From positions 68,401-132,400 of the forward strand of contig CAJTUI010000005.1 of the NCBI GenBank assembly GCA_910579705.1: a stretch of DNA of 64,000 nucleotides, written 5' to 3'. The stretch's first letter is position 1. The number at the start of each line of letters is the position of its first letter. The notes beneath the pieces are model-generated. The model made no database searches. It saw nothing but the letters and a program-made list of their open reading frames with translations, and was not told the DNA's origin. The position numbers and the translations under genes were made by a program. This document shows positions 50,292 to 58,965 of this stretch, piece by piece. This DNA is from an uncultured Christensenella sp. (GTDB lineage: Bacteria > Bacillota > Clostridia > Christensenellales > Borkfalkiaceae).

Positions 50292-52610
50292 TCACTTCCT
50301 CCTTCTATGGAACGCCTTAAAAACGTCGAATTTGCCCGTGTTTCTCAAAACTATTAGCGCCGTTACCGCCGCGCTTGCCGCAAGCCAGATAAACAGCGTC
50401 CACCACCATTCGCCGACCGTGTATACCGCGGAAGAAATTACCGCGCTTGCCGCAAGCCAGAACAAAAGCGTCCACTTGAATTTACCTTTCGCAAGCTCCG
50501 CGCGCGCCGTGGCACAGGCCGCGAAACAGGGGATTGTGGTCATATTGAACGCGATGAACGCCAATATCCCCGCGCCCGTTATTCCCGTTGCGGAAACCAT
50601 TGCCGTAACGTCCGCCGCGCCGTCTATCGCGCCGATTACTTCGTTTACGTCTATTCCGCCGATATTGCCGCCCAGCGCCGCCACACAGCCCGCCAGCGTG
50701 CCGAAAGTCGCAATCACGTTTTCCTTGGCTATGAGGCCCGTTATCGCCGCGACCGCAAACACCCAGCCGAATTCGCCGAGCTGCGCGCCGAAACCCAGCG
50801 GAGTGAACACGGGCTGTATAAGCATACCCAGCGAGGCGAGAATGGACTCGTTCATTTTATCGTCCGCAAGATAGTGCCAGCCCCAGTCCAGATGAGAAAA
50901 CAGCCAGACGATTACAGTGGACGCGAATATTACGGTAAAAGCTTTTTTAATGAAGTGTTTCGCTTTGTCCCAGAGGTGCAAAAGCAAATTTCTGAACCCC
51001 GGCATATGGTAAGCGGGCAGCTCCATTATAAACGGAGGGGTTTCGCCGCGCATCGAGGTGTTGCGCATTAAGAGCACGCACACGACCGCGGCGCACACAC
51101 CGAGAACGTACATTCCGAAAGTAATCGCCTCGACGTTGTTCATACCGGCAAGCGCGCACAGCGCGCCGCCGCAGGCGGTAAGTATAGGCAGCTTCGCGCC
51201 GCAGGAAAAGAACGGTATTACCCTTATTGTCGCGGTGCGCTCCCTGTCGTCGGCAAGCGTTCTCGTATTAATCGTAGCGGGTATCGAGCAGCCGAAACCC
51301 ATTACCATAGGCAAAAATGCCCTGCCCGAAAGCCCGAAACGACGAAACAGCCTGTCTAGAACGAACGCGATACGCGCCATATAGCCCGTGTCTTCGAGTA
51401 TGGAGAAAAGCAGAAACAGCGTGAGTATCTGCGGCAGGAACCCGAGGACGGCGAAGATACCGCCGAGAATTCCGTCGCCGACAAGGCCCGTTGACCATTC
51501 CGCGGCTCCGCCGCGCTCCATAAGCGTAAGCACGCCGTCGGTAATGTGGTTTAAAAACACGTTCAGAAAGTTTGTCAGCATCACGCCGGGCGAAAACACC
51601 GCGCCGTCGTAGATTACCGACAACAGCTCCACGCCGAAGTTGTTATAGACGATTGCACCGTCCTCTTCCGCCGCAAGGCCCAAATCCACCAGCGACGGCA
51701 TCCAGCCCATACTGTCCGTAAAACCGTTTAGATACAGCAGGTTTTCCGAGAACGTGAGGTGGAAAATGAGGAACATAACCAACGCGAATATGGGTATCGC
51801 CCACACCCTGTGCGTTAAAACGCGGTCAATCCTGTAAGATTTTGTAAGCGCGCCGTCGTCGGACTTTTTTATCTTTGCGCCGCAAAGATTTCCGCATATG
51901 TACTTATAGCGTTCGTCCGCGATAACCGCCTCCAAGTCCTCGCCCGCGGCCGCGCGTTCAAGCGCCTCCCGCGCGCCCTTGCGCGCAAGCTCCAACTCGT
52001 CGCGTTCGAGTAGCTTCAACGCGTGGAACAGCGGGGATTTGACATCTTCCTCGGCGTAATACGCGCACGCGGTCTGTATTTGTCTTTCCAGAACTGCCTG
52101 CAACACGGTGCTGCCCTTGCGCTCCTTGCCCATTGCCACGGCCCTGTCCATAAGCCGTTTTATGCCCTTGCCCCTCAGCGCGGAGATTTCGACCACGGGC
52201 ACGCCAAGCGCGTTTTCAAGCGTTGCGGCGTCTATTTTATCGCCCGCCTTCTCGACCTCGTCCATCATATTCAGCGCGATTATAACCGGCACGTCCGTTT
52301 CCAAAAGCTGGGTGGTCAGATACAGATTGCGTTCGAGATTGGTCGCGTCAACTATATTGATAATGCCGTCTGGCTGCTCGCCCACTATGTAGTTTCGGGA
52401 GATAACCTCTTCTGGCGTGTACGGCGAAAGCGAATATATACCGGGCAGGTCGATTATCTTCACGTTTTCCGCCCCGCCCCTGTAAACGCCCTCCCGCTTG
52501 TCGACGGTAACGCCCGGCCAGTTGCCTACGTGCGCCGTAGAACCCGTAAGCGCGTTAAACAGCGTTGTCTTGCCGCTGTTGGGATTGCCCGCAAGCGCAA
52601 AAGTTTTCAT
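50292..52610 (-). CDS. feoB: Ferrous iron transport protein B
   Basis: A 772-aa GTP-gated Fe2+ importer. The N-terminal G domain has GNPNSGKTTLFNALTG (G1), DLPGIYSL (G3) and NMMDE (G4); a helical GDI-like region follows, then about ten membrane helices with the gate motifs, including GFGCSIPATINTRTL. ATGA overlap with feoA indicates coupling. Expected to be repressed by iron through the DtxR-type regulator encoded upstream. Confidence 0.96.
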   Translation of the reverse strand: MKTFALAGNPNSGKTTLFNALTGSTAHVGNWPGVTVDKREGVYRGGAENVKIIDLPGIYSLSPYTPEEVISRNYIVGEQPDGIINIVDATNLERNLYLTTQLLETDVPVIIALNMMDEVEKAGDKIDAATLENALGVPVVEISALRGKGIKRLMDRAVAMGKERKGSTVLQAVLERQIQTACAYYAEEDVKSPLFHALKLLERDELELARKGAREALERAAAGEDLEAVIADERYKYICGNLCGAKIKKSDDGALTKSYRIDRVLTHRVWAIPIFALVMFLIFHLTFSENLLYLNGFTDSMGWMPSLVDLGLAAEEDGAIVYNNFGVELLSVIYDGAVFSPGVMLTNFLNVFLNHITDGVLTLMERGGAAEWSTGLVGDGILGGIFAVLGFLPQILTLFLLFSILEDTGYMARIAFVLDRLFRRFGLSGRAFLPMVMGFGCSIPATINTRTLADDRERTATIRVIPFFSCGAKLPILTACGGALCALAGMNNVEAITFGMYVLGVCAAVVCVLLMRNTSMRGETPPFIMELPAYHMPGFRNLLLHLWDKAKHFIKKAFTVIFASTVIVWLFSHLDWGWHYLADDKMNESILASLGMLIQPVFTPLGFGAQLGEFGWVFAVAAITGLIAKENVIATFGTLAGCVAALGGNIGGIDVNEVIGAIDGAADVTAMVSATGITGAGILAFIAFNMTTIPCFAACATARAELAKGKFKWTLLFWLAASAVISSAVYTVGEWWWTLFIWLAASAAVTALIVLRNTGKFDVFKAFHRRRK

Positions 52611-52837
52611 AATACTTCCACCTCCACGCACGCCGCCTCCGTTTTACGCAGCGTTAACTCATAACCGCGTAAAGTAATTTCGATAGGGTCGCCGAACGGC
52701 GCTTTCTTGCGCATAATCAGCTCCGCGCCGGGCGTTACGCCCATATCGAAAAGCCTGCGCCGCACACGCCCCTCGCCCGTCACCTTGCTTATTTTACCGC
52801 GCTCTCCCGCGGTAAACTCGCTCAACAGTTTTATCAT
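52607..52837 (-). CDS. feoA: Ferrous iron transport protein A
   Basis: A 76-aa SH3-like protein that assists FeoB. It contains RRRLFDMGVTPGAELIMRKK and DPIEITLRGYELTLRK, typical of FeoA. GGAGG precedes the ATG. It is first in feoA-feoB-Cys-rich protein, behind a long leader with a 14-bp inverted repeat. Confidence 0.95.
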   Translation of the reverse strand: MIKLLSEFTAGERGKISKVTGEGRVRRRLFDMGVTPGAELIMRKKAPFGDPIEITLRGYELTLRKTEAACVEVEVL

Positions 52838-52864
52838 ACAGCCTCCTTGCGGGTTTTATTCGTA

Positions 52865-52904
52865 TTGCAATTAAAAATAAACTGTGGTTAATTTTTAATT
52901 GCAA
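52865..52904. promoter_or_regulatory. 14-bp perfect inverted repeat in the feoA leader
   Basis: TTGCAATTAAAAAT and ATTTTTAATTGCAA, spaced by 12 bp. It encloses one copy of the operator-like element AAATAAAC-TGTG-GTTAATTT (52875-52894). In RNA it would form a stable AU-rich hairpin about 30 nt before feoA. Confidence 0.6.
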
Positions 52905-52961
52905 AAAAATTCGGCGCGCCAAAACTTGCCGACGATAGCCCGCTTTCTTCGTTCACTGTAT

Positions 52962-52990
52962 ATTATAGGCAGGCAAAATCTGTTTGTCAA
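52962..52990 (-). promoter_or_regulatory. feoAB promoter
   Basis: Perfect TTGACA (52985-52990) and TATAAT (52962-52967), 17-bp spacer. Predicted start near 52955, leader about 118 nt. Confidence 0.8.
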
Positions 52991-52994
52991 CAAA

Positions 52995-53014
52995 AAATAC
53001 ACCGTGGTTTATTT
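52995..53014. promoter_or_regulatory. Candidate DtxR-family operator upstream of the feo -35
   Basis: AAATACAC-CGTG-GTTTATTT directly abuts the -35 box. With the copy at 52875-52894 it defines a shared palindrome AAATAAAC-N4-GTTTATTT. Binding by the neighbouring regulator is inferred. Confidence 0.5.
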
Positions 53015-53104
53015 TTTATTTAAAAAATTTATGCGCGCAGGGAGTGCGCGCAAGGAGTTTGATTTACTTTTTATACACGCAAGCGGTGCGCGCACGGAAT
53101 TTCT

Positions 53105-53467
53105 TTACCGCCCTTTCAAAAAATCCTCGAAAGCTTTTACCGTGGTTTCGGATAAGACATGCTCCATTTCGCAGGCGTCCTTTTCCGCCGCGGCCGCGTC
53201 CACGCCCAGCGCGAGCAGAAACGACGTAATGGTTCTGTGTCTGGAATAGACGCGTTCCGCATAGCTCTGTCCCGCGGCAGTGAGGTAGATGTGCATACCG
53301 TCGCACTCCACGTAGCCTTCGGCCTGCAATATTTTAACCGCCTTCTGCACGGCAGGCTGGGAAACGCCCGTCCTGCGCGCCACGTCCACCCTGTGGACGA
53401 ACTCGTTCTCGCGCGACAGAAGGAGTATGTTTTCGAGATAATCCTCTATTGACTGACTGTTTTTCAT
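53105..53467 (-). CDS. DtxR/MntR-family metal-dependent regulator
   Basis: A 120-aa winged-helix regulator. Residues 1-65 form the DNA-binding domain (SIEDYLENILLLSRE, then TGVSQPAVQKAVKILQAEGY) and the rest the metal-binding dimerisation domain with RHRTITSFLLALGV and CEMEHVLSETT. It lacks the C-terminal SH3 domain of DtxR, like MntR. The position upstream of feoAB suggests iron-dependent control. The promoter puts transcription start on the ATG. Confidence 0.85.
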   Translation of the reverse strand: MKNSQSIEDYLENILLLSRENEFVHRVDVARRTGVSQPAVQKAVKILQAEGYVECDGMHIYLTAAGQSYAERVYSRHRTITSFLLALGVDAAAAEKDACEMEHVLSETTVKAFEDFLKGR

Positions 53468-53473
53468 AGGTAA

Positions 53474-53502
53474 ATCATAGCATAAATCAGCGTATTTGTC
53501 AA
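53474..53502 (-). promoter_or_regulatory. Leaderless-type promoter of the DtxR-like gene
   Basis: TTGACA (53497-53502) and TATGAT (53474-53479), 17-bp spacer, 6 bases to the ATG at 53467. Confidence 0.7.
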
Positions 53503-53509
53503 TACCGCT

Positions 53510-54589
53510 TTATTGCTCGCCCGCAAGCTGGTTTTCGCGTTCGGCAACCGCCAGCGCTTCCGTCATTTCCTCTATGTCGCCGAGCATAAACGAATCCAGC
53601 GAATACAGCGAAAGGCCGATACGGTGGTCGGTAACCCTGCCCTGCGGGAAGTTGTAGGTGCGTATTCGCTCGCTTCGGTCGCCGCGGCCGACAAGGCTTT
53701 TTCTGTGCTCGTCGTAAGCGGACTGGTTTTGCGAACTGTAATAGTCGTACAGTCTGGAACGCAGAACTTTAAAGGCCTTGTCCTTGTTTTTAAGCTGACT
53801 GCGCTCGTCCTGACAGGTTACGACTATGCCCGTGGGGAAATGCGTAATTCTTATCGCGGTTTCGGTTTTGTTGACCTTCTGCCCGCCCGCGCCCGACGAA
53901 CGGTAAACGTCCACGCGTATATCCTCGTCCTTTATCTCAACGTCCACGTCCTCCGCCTCGGGCAGTATCGCCACCGTAGCCGTGGAGGTGTGAACGCGGC
54001 CCTGAGATTCCGTTTCGGGCACGCGCTGAACGCGGTGCACGCCGCTTTCGAATTTAAGCTGTTTGTACGCGCCCTTGCCGTTTATGTTGAGAACTATCTC
54101 TTTCAGCCCGCCCAGCTCGGTTTCGTTTACGTCAACTATCTCGACTTTGAGGCGGTGATGCTCGCAATAATTGAGATACATACGGTAAAGCTCGTACGCG
54201 AAAAGCGCCGCCTCCTCGCCGCCCGCGCTGCCGCGGATTTCCATTATACAGTTTCTGTCGTCGTTCTTGTCCTTTGGTAAAAGCGCGAGTTTAAGCTCGT
54301 TTTTCAGCTCTTCGCTGCGTATGCCCAGCTCCTCCGCCTCGGCAAGCATAAGCTCTTTCATATCCTTGTCCGTTTCGGTTTTTGCCGCACCTGCCGCGTC
54401 TTCAAGCTGTTTTATTACCGCGGTATACTCCTCGTATTTTTGGGAAATTTCGGTAATTTCCGACTGGTCTTTCGCAAGCTTTGTCCATTCCGCCGTATCG
54501 GAAATTACTGCGGGGTCGGAAAGCTTTTCCGACAGCTCGCAGTAACGTCTGTAAATTTCTTCGAGTTTGAATAAAAATTTTTCTTTCAT
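53510..54589 (-). CDS. prfA: Peptide chain release factor 1
   Basis: RF1 releases finished proteins at UAA/UAG. The 359-aa protein has the GGQ loop in SSGAGGQKVNKTETAIRITH and the usual three other domains. It lies 6 bp after the DUF1385-PrmC fusion gene, whose PrmC half methylates the GGQ glutamine, so enzyme and substrate are cotranscribed. Confidence 0.96.
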   Translation of the reverse strand: MKEKFLFKLEEIYRRYCELSEKLSDPAVISDTAEWTKLAKDQSEITEISQKYEEYTAVIKQLEDAAGAAKTETDKDMKELMLAEAEELGIRSEELKNELKLALLPKDKNDDRNCIMEIRGSAGGEEAALFAYELYRMYLNYCEHHRLKVEIVDVNETELGGLKEIVLNINGKGAYKQLKFESGVHRVQRVPETESQGRVHTSTATVAILPEAEDVDVEIKDEDIRVDVYRSSGAGGQKVNKTETAIRITHFPTGIVVTCQDERSQLKNKDKAFKVLRSRLYDYYSSQNQSAYDEHRKSLVGRGDRSERIRTYNFPQGRVTDHRIGLSLYSLDSFMLGDIEEMTEALAVAERENQLAGEQ

Positions 54590-54595
54590 ACAGTC

Positions 54596-56425
54596 TTAAA
54601 AAGCGATTTTAAGAAATCTGTCCGTGCCGTTGAAATCCTTAATAACCATCGCGTAATCGCGCTTTTCAAACAGCTTTAAAATATCTTCGGCCTGACCTTC
54701 GCCGCATTCGAGCAGGAGCACGCCCTCGCGCGCGATATAGCTCCTTATGCTCTTTGCTATCCGCCTGTAAAAATCAAGTCCGTCCGCGCCGCCGTCAAGC
54801 GCAATCCGCGGCTCGTACTCGCGCACTTCTTTCTGGAGGGCGGGGATATCGCCGCTCTTGATATAAGGCGGGTTGCAGACTATCAGGTTGAACCTGCCGC
54901 GCACCGACTGAAACATATCGCTCTGGATAAAATCCACGTTCACGCCGTTGAGTCTGGCGTTTTCGCCCGCAAGCATAACGGCCGCGTCCGAAAGGTCGGC
55001 GCCCGTAACGGATATGCGCTTGCCCCTGCAATTCTTGGCTATCGAAACCGCGATACAGCCCGAACCCGTGCAAAGGTCGAGCACCTTGTCGCCCTCTTCG
55101 AGCGATTTGACCGCAAGCTCCGCCAGCATTTCGGTTTCGGGGCGGGGGATGAGCGCGCGCTCGTCAACCTTGATTTTACAGTTGTAGAAGTCGGTGTCGC
55201 CGATTATATACCAAAGCGGCCTGCCTTCCAGTCTCTTTATAACGATTTCTTTAATGCGCTTGCTCTCGGACGGCATAATCATACGCTCGCCGTCAAGCTC
55301 GCTGCGCTTGATACCGAGAACGAGCGAGTAAATCCACTCCGCGTCGCTTTCGTCAATGCCGCGTTCCGCGAACTTGGCCTTGGTCGCCGCAAGCTGTTTG
55401 GACATAAGCCCGCTTGTGACGAACTCGGTTTCGGGCACGGTCGCGTCCGCGTCCATTTCAAGCACCTTGTTGAACGCCGCGATTGCGACTTCTATCATAT
55501 CGTCGGTCGGCTCCCTCGTCGTAAGCACCTTCTGCACAAGCTTGCCGGGGGCCTTGAAAATATTTACGAACGCGTTGTCGAACCTGGCGAGAAACTTTAA
55601 AATTTCGTACGAAACGCCCGCGATTACGGGCAATAGAACGAACTCTATGCCGATGTTTAAAAGGAACCTGAGTATCCTGTTGTCAACGTACAGAACGTAG
55701 GTGTAGAACGCCCAGTTTACCGCAGATATTACGACTATGTTGATAAACAGGACGATAAACAGAAACGAAGTGCCGCACCTGTCGTGTATGCGAGAGCATT
55801 TCTTCACGTTTTCGGGCGTAAGCTCCACGCCGTGCTCGAACGCGTTAATCGTCTTATGCTCCGCGCCGTGATACATATACAGTCTGCGTATATCCTTTAA
55901 AAAGAGGATAAGCGCCAGATACGCGATAAATATCAACAGTTTAAACACGCCCAGTAAGAGGTAATACGCCCAGTGCGTTTCGTTTATGACGGGCGCGACG
56001 CGGCCTATAAGCCCCGTTAAAAATCTGGGCAGAAACACGAATATACCTATCGCGAGCAGTACGCCGATGACCGCGGAAATTATCGCGACCACGTCCATAA
56101 GGTTGACCTTGAACTTTTCGGCGAGCCATTTCTGCAATCTTCCGGGTTCTTCCTCGTCCCCCTCGCCGTAAACCGAGGCAGACCTTAACAGAGTTTTCGT
56201 GCCGCGAATAAGCGACGCGAAGAGATTGACCGTGCCGCGTACGAGAGGGATTTTCGCCGCCCTTCTCATATGCTTGCCGCGTTTAAGTCTTTTCGCCTCG
56301 ACCTGAACCTCGCCGGCAGGGTCGCGCACGGCCGTGGCCATACTCGATTTTCCCATCATCATCACGCCTTCAAGAACGGCCTGACCGCCTATATACGTGC
56401 ATTTTTTCTTTTCTTTTTTAGCCAT
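54596..56425 (-). CDS. prmC: DUF1385 membrane protein fused to PrmC methyltransferase
   Basis: A 609-aa fusion. Residues 1-325 are DUF1385 (YqhQ-like): GGQAVLEGVMMMG, four or so membrane helices, YMYHGAEHKTINAFEHG and SRIHDRCGTSFLF. Residues ~335-609 are PrmC: helical N-terminal part, SAM motif VLDLCTGSGCIAVSIA and the catalytic NPPY in VCNPPYIKSGD. PrmC methylates Gln in the release-factor GGQ. In most Firmicutes these are separate neighbouring genes between rpmE and prfA. The frame is continuous, so the fusion is seen directly. Confidence 0.92.
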   Translation of the reverse strand: MAKKEKKKCTYIGGQAVLEGVMMMGKSSMATAVRDPAGEVQVEAKRLKRGKHMRRAAKIPLVRGTVNLFASLIRGTKTLLRSASVYGEGDEEEPGRLQKWLAEKFKVNLMDVVAIISAVIGVLLAIGIFVFLPRFLTGLIGRVAPVINETHWAYYLLLGVFKLLIFIAYLALILFLKDIRRLYMYHGAEHKTINAFEHGVELTPENVKKCSRIHDRCGTSFLFIVLFINIVVISAVNWAFYTYVLYVDNRILRFLLNIGIEFVLLPVIAGVSYEILKFLARFDNAFVNIFKAPGKLVQKVLTTREPTDDMIEVAIAAFNKVLEMDADATVPETEFVTSGLMSKQLAATKAKFAERGIDESDAEWIYSLVLGIKRSELDGERMIMPSESKRIKEIVIKRLEGRPLWYIIGDTDFYNCKIKVDERALIPRPETEMLAELAVKSLEEGDKVLDLCTGSGCIAVSIAKNCRGKRISVTGADLSDAAVMLAGENARLNGVNVDFIQSDMFQSVRGRFNLIVCNPPYIKSGDIPALQKEVREYEPRIALDGGADGLDFYRRIAKSIRSYIAREGVLLLECGEGQAEDILKLFEKRDYAMVIKDFNGTDRFLKIAF

Positions 56426-56498
56426 AATACAAACTTCTCTTTATATATTATGTGCGCGCCGACGTTGCGGCGCATTAAAATCGCTTAAAATAAATATA

Positions 56499-56518
56499 GC
56501 TCCAATTTCGATTGGAGC
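56499..56518 (-). terminator. Terminator-like hairpin after rpmE
   Basis: GCTCCAAT and ATTGGAGC arms; minus-strand TATATTTATTTTA follows. It probably attenuates rather than blocks transcription into the fusion gene. Confidence 0.6.
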
Positions 56519-56525
56519 CACATTA

Positions 56526-56729
56526 TCAGATATTGTATCTTTTTTTAAACTTGTCTACACGGCCGCCTGTATCAACAAGCTTCTGTTTACCGGTAAAAAA
56601 GGGATGGCACTTATTGCAGATGTCCACCTTTAAAGTATCTACCTTTTTGGTTGTGCCGGTTTTGAACGTCGCTCCGCAAGCGCATACAACCGTAACTTCG
56701 TGATAATCGGGATGTATCTCGGGCTTCAT
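56526..56729 (-). CDS. rpmE: 50S ribosomal protein L31, zinc type
   Basis: A 67-aa ribosomal protein. Cys in VCACGATF and CNKCHPFFTG provide the zinc site of the C+ paralogue type. GAGGTGA precedes the ATG. It heads the rpmE-DUF1385/prmC-prfA group. Confidence 0.96.
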   Translation of the reverse strand: MKPEIHPDYHEVTVVCACGATFKTGTTKKVDTLKVDICNKCHPFFTGKQKLVDTGGRVDKFKKRYNI

Positions 56730-56767
56730 ATCTCTTCACCTCGCTTATATTCTTCTGATGCTTAATT

Positions 56768-56796
56768 ATTATATACAATTAAACTTGCTAAGTCAA
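56768..56796 (-). promoter_or_regulatory. rpmE promoter
   Basis: TTGACT (56791-56796) and TATAAT (56768-56773), 17-bp spacer. Confidence 0.7.
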
Positions 56797-56830
56797 TTGA
56801 TTTTCCGCCGCAAATGAAATTTTTTAATAT

Positions 56831-56853
56831 CTCCCCCTCGGCGGGAGGGGGAG
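56831..56853 (-). terminator. Hairpin after the lipoprotein phosphoesterase gene
   Basis: CTCCCCCT and AGGGGGAG arms. The sequence after it on the minus strand (ATATTAAAAAA) is not a T-run, so termination is uncertain. Confidence 0.4.
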
Positions 56854-56865
56854 AAAAAATACCCG

Positions 56866-58818
56866 TTATACGTTTTTGACCGTGTAGCACGCGGAAGGCA
56901 ACCATTTCTTCGCGGAGAAATCCCTGCCCTTTACGACTACCCTGTCCTTGTACACACTGACGTAGTAGCCCTGCGACCCCGCGACTTCCACTTCCTTGTC
57001 CGTTGTCGACCAGAGGTATGCGACGGAGGCCGTGTTAAACACGTTGGGCATCTTGTCGGACGCGAAGTACGCGTTGCGGTAAGAATTCATAAGCCAGTGG
57101 CTGTGGCCGTTGAAAAACAGAACCTGCGGATACTTCGCGAGAATGGACTTCAACTTTTCGTCGGGGCGGATACCGTTCCAGTTATGTCCTTTTAGGCTGC
57201 CCGCAATCGTATCGTACGTGGACTGGTGGCTGTAAAGGAACACGGGACGGGACGGGTTTTTCGTCGTAATCTCTTCCAGCCGCGTTTCCAACCACTGCAA
57301 CTGGTCCGCGTGCAACGAAGACTCCACGCCGCCCGAAACGTGCTGCTCCTGACTGCCGAGCGCGAGGTGGTGTATACCCTCCACTTCCTTCTCGTAATAA
57401 ACCTTGGTTTCGCCCCTGTCCGCCTGACCCGAATACCTTAAAAAGTCGTCTATCTTCTCGTCGTAGGGTTCGGTAACGGCGTACAGGTCGTGATTGCCGA
57501 GCGTATAGAACGCCTCGGGCGCGCCCGTTTCCTTAATAATCTTGTCGGCCAGCGCCCACTCCTCCGAGCGACCCTCGTTGGCTATGTCGCCGACGATAAC
57601 CGTCATCGCGCTGTCGGGATTGTTGTCCGTAATATCCAGGCACGCGTTCCTGAAATTGTCGTTGTACACCGTTTTTCCGTTGTGCGCTCCGCCGAAAAGC
57701 GTGGAGATATGTATGTCGCTTATTACGTTGAACGTATACAAAAGCTTGCCCTTTTCCGAGGCCTGTAAGTTTAAAGGAATATCGAGATAGTCCTCGCTCA
57801 CGCCCTTGAAGTTCTTGCCGTACACCCTGAGGCTCTTCGCGCCTTCGGGCACGTACAGTTTATCGGGCAGGTTATATTTAAGCGGATTGGAGCTTACCCT
57901 CTGCTCGGCGAACGGCGCGTATCCGTACAGCTCGCCCTCGGCGTCCGCCCAGTACGCTACCGCCTCCGACACGCAGGCGTTTTTATCGAATTCGAGCGTG
58001 ACTTCCCCGCCCGCAAATCCGCTTTCGGCGTCGTCCGCCTTAAACGAACCCTTGCTCGGCGCAACCGCCGCGGCCGTCGTTCCGTCCTTCACGGTTATCT
58101 CTTTCTCTTCTATTATGCTCGACGTGGAGTCGTTGGAAAACAGTACGAGCTTGTAATCGCCCGCGGGCAGGGTCCTGTACTCGTTCCTATTGTACTCGCC
58201 CGTTCTTTGCAGTATATAGCTCTGTCCGACGAGGTGGGTGTTTTTTTGCAGGTAATACCAGCAAATGGACTGCGTGTCCTGCGGCTGCTCGTCCGCCTTA
58301 TACAACCCGACCCAGGCGCCGTCGCCGCCGTAACAGGTCACAACGATTTCTTCGTCCGTATAGTACTCGTTCTTATCGGTAAAGATACCGTGCTCGACTA
58401 CGGAGAACTCGGTCTGCTCTTTGACCTCGGCCACGCCCTCGCCGCCGAAAAGCACGGCCCTGTATTCGCCGTTGGAAAGCTCCGTCATAACGTCAATGAC
58501 CTTGCGCCTGCCCGAATACATTCCGTCCTTGTTTACGCCGTAGCTTATAACCGCCTCCGACTCTTCGAGCGCGCCGCCGCGCGGAAATACTCCCACCCAG
58601 CTGTCCTCGCCGCCGCCCGCGGTTATGTACACGTCCTCGTCCGCGCAGTAAACGCTTTTGTCGGTGCGAAGATAGGTCGCAACCGCCTTAATCGGGTCCT
58701 TGCCGCCGTCGTCGGGGCCGTCGGGGATTACAGGCTCGTCGGGCTTGCAACCCGCGAACGCGCACGCGCCGAACGCCAGCGCCGCCGCTATGCATACGGG
58801 GCCTTTTATGCTTTTCAT
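56866..58818 (-). CDS. Lipoprotein metallophosphoesterase with two N-terminal repeats
   Basis: A 650-aa exported lipoprotein; the lipobox AFAGC gives the lipidated Cys near residue 24. Two related beta-domains follow (SVYCADEDVYITAGGGEDSW ... YRAVLFGGEG and EYYTDEEIVVTCYGGDGAWV ... YKLVLFSNDS), then another beta region, then a calcineurin-like phosphoesterase from about residue 370: SDIHIS, VGDIANEGR, LGNHD, YSHQS and NGHSHW. The start at 58818 has GGGAGG. Secreted phosphoesterases of this kind act on extracellular nucleotides or polymers; substrate unknown. Confidence 0.82.
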   Translation of the reverse strand: MKSIKGPVCIAAALAFGACAFAGCKPDEPVIPDGPDDGGKDPIKAVATYLRTDKSVYCADEDVYITAGGGEDSWVGVFPRGGALEESEAVISYGVNKDGMYSGRRKVIDVMTELSNGEYRAVLFGGEGVAEVKEQTEFSVVEHGIFTDKNEYYTDEEIVVTCYGGDGAWVGLYKADEQPQDTQSICWYYLQKNTHLVGQSYILQRTGEYNRNEYRTLPAGDYKLVLFSNDSTSSIIEEKEITVKDGTTAAAVAPSKGSFKADDAESGFAGGEVTLEFDKNACVSEAVAYWADAEGELYGYAPFAEQRVSSNPLKYNLPDKLYVPEGAKSLRVYGKNFKGVSEDYLDIPLNLQASEKGKLLYTFNVISDIHISTLFGGAHNGKTVYNDNFRNACLDITDNNPDSAMTVIVGDIANEGRSEEWALADKIIKETGAPEAFYTLGNHDLYAVTEPYDEKIDDFLRYSGQADRGETKVYYEKEVEGIHHLALGSQEQHVSGGVESSLHADQLQWLETRLEEITTKNPSRPVFLYSHQSTYDTIAGSLKGHNWNGIRPDEKLKSILAKYPQVLFFNGHSHWLMNSYRNAYFASDKMPNVFNTASVAYLWSTTDKEVEVAGSQGYYVSVYKDRVVVKGRDFSAKKWLPSACYTVKNV

Positions 58819-58927
58819 ATCAAATTCCTCCCTTTTTTCTACGGAAAACCGTTTTTTCAAATTATACTACAAAACTCGCGTATTGTCAACGTCGGAAACG
58901 GGATTTAAACAATACGGTGAATTTTAG

Positions 58928-58956
58928 TTGCCAAAACAAGTAATTAGGCGTATAAT
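58928..58956 (+). promoter_or_regulatory. Near-leaderless promoter of the MDR gene
   Basis: TTGCCA (58928-58933) and TATAAT (58951-58956), 17-bp spacer, 9 bases to the ATG at 58966. Confidence 0.65.
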
Positions 58957-58965
58957 GTCTTAGGT

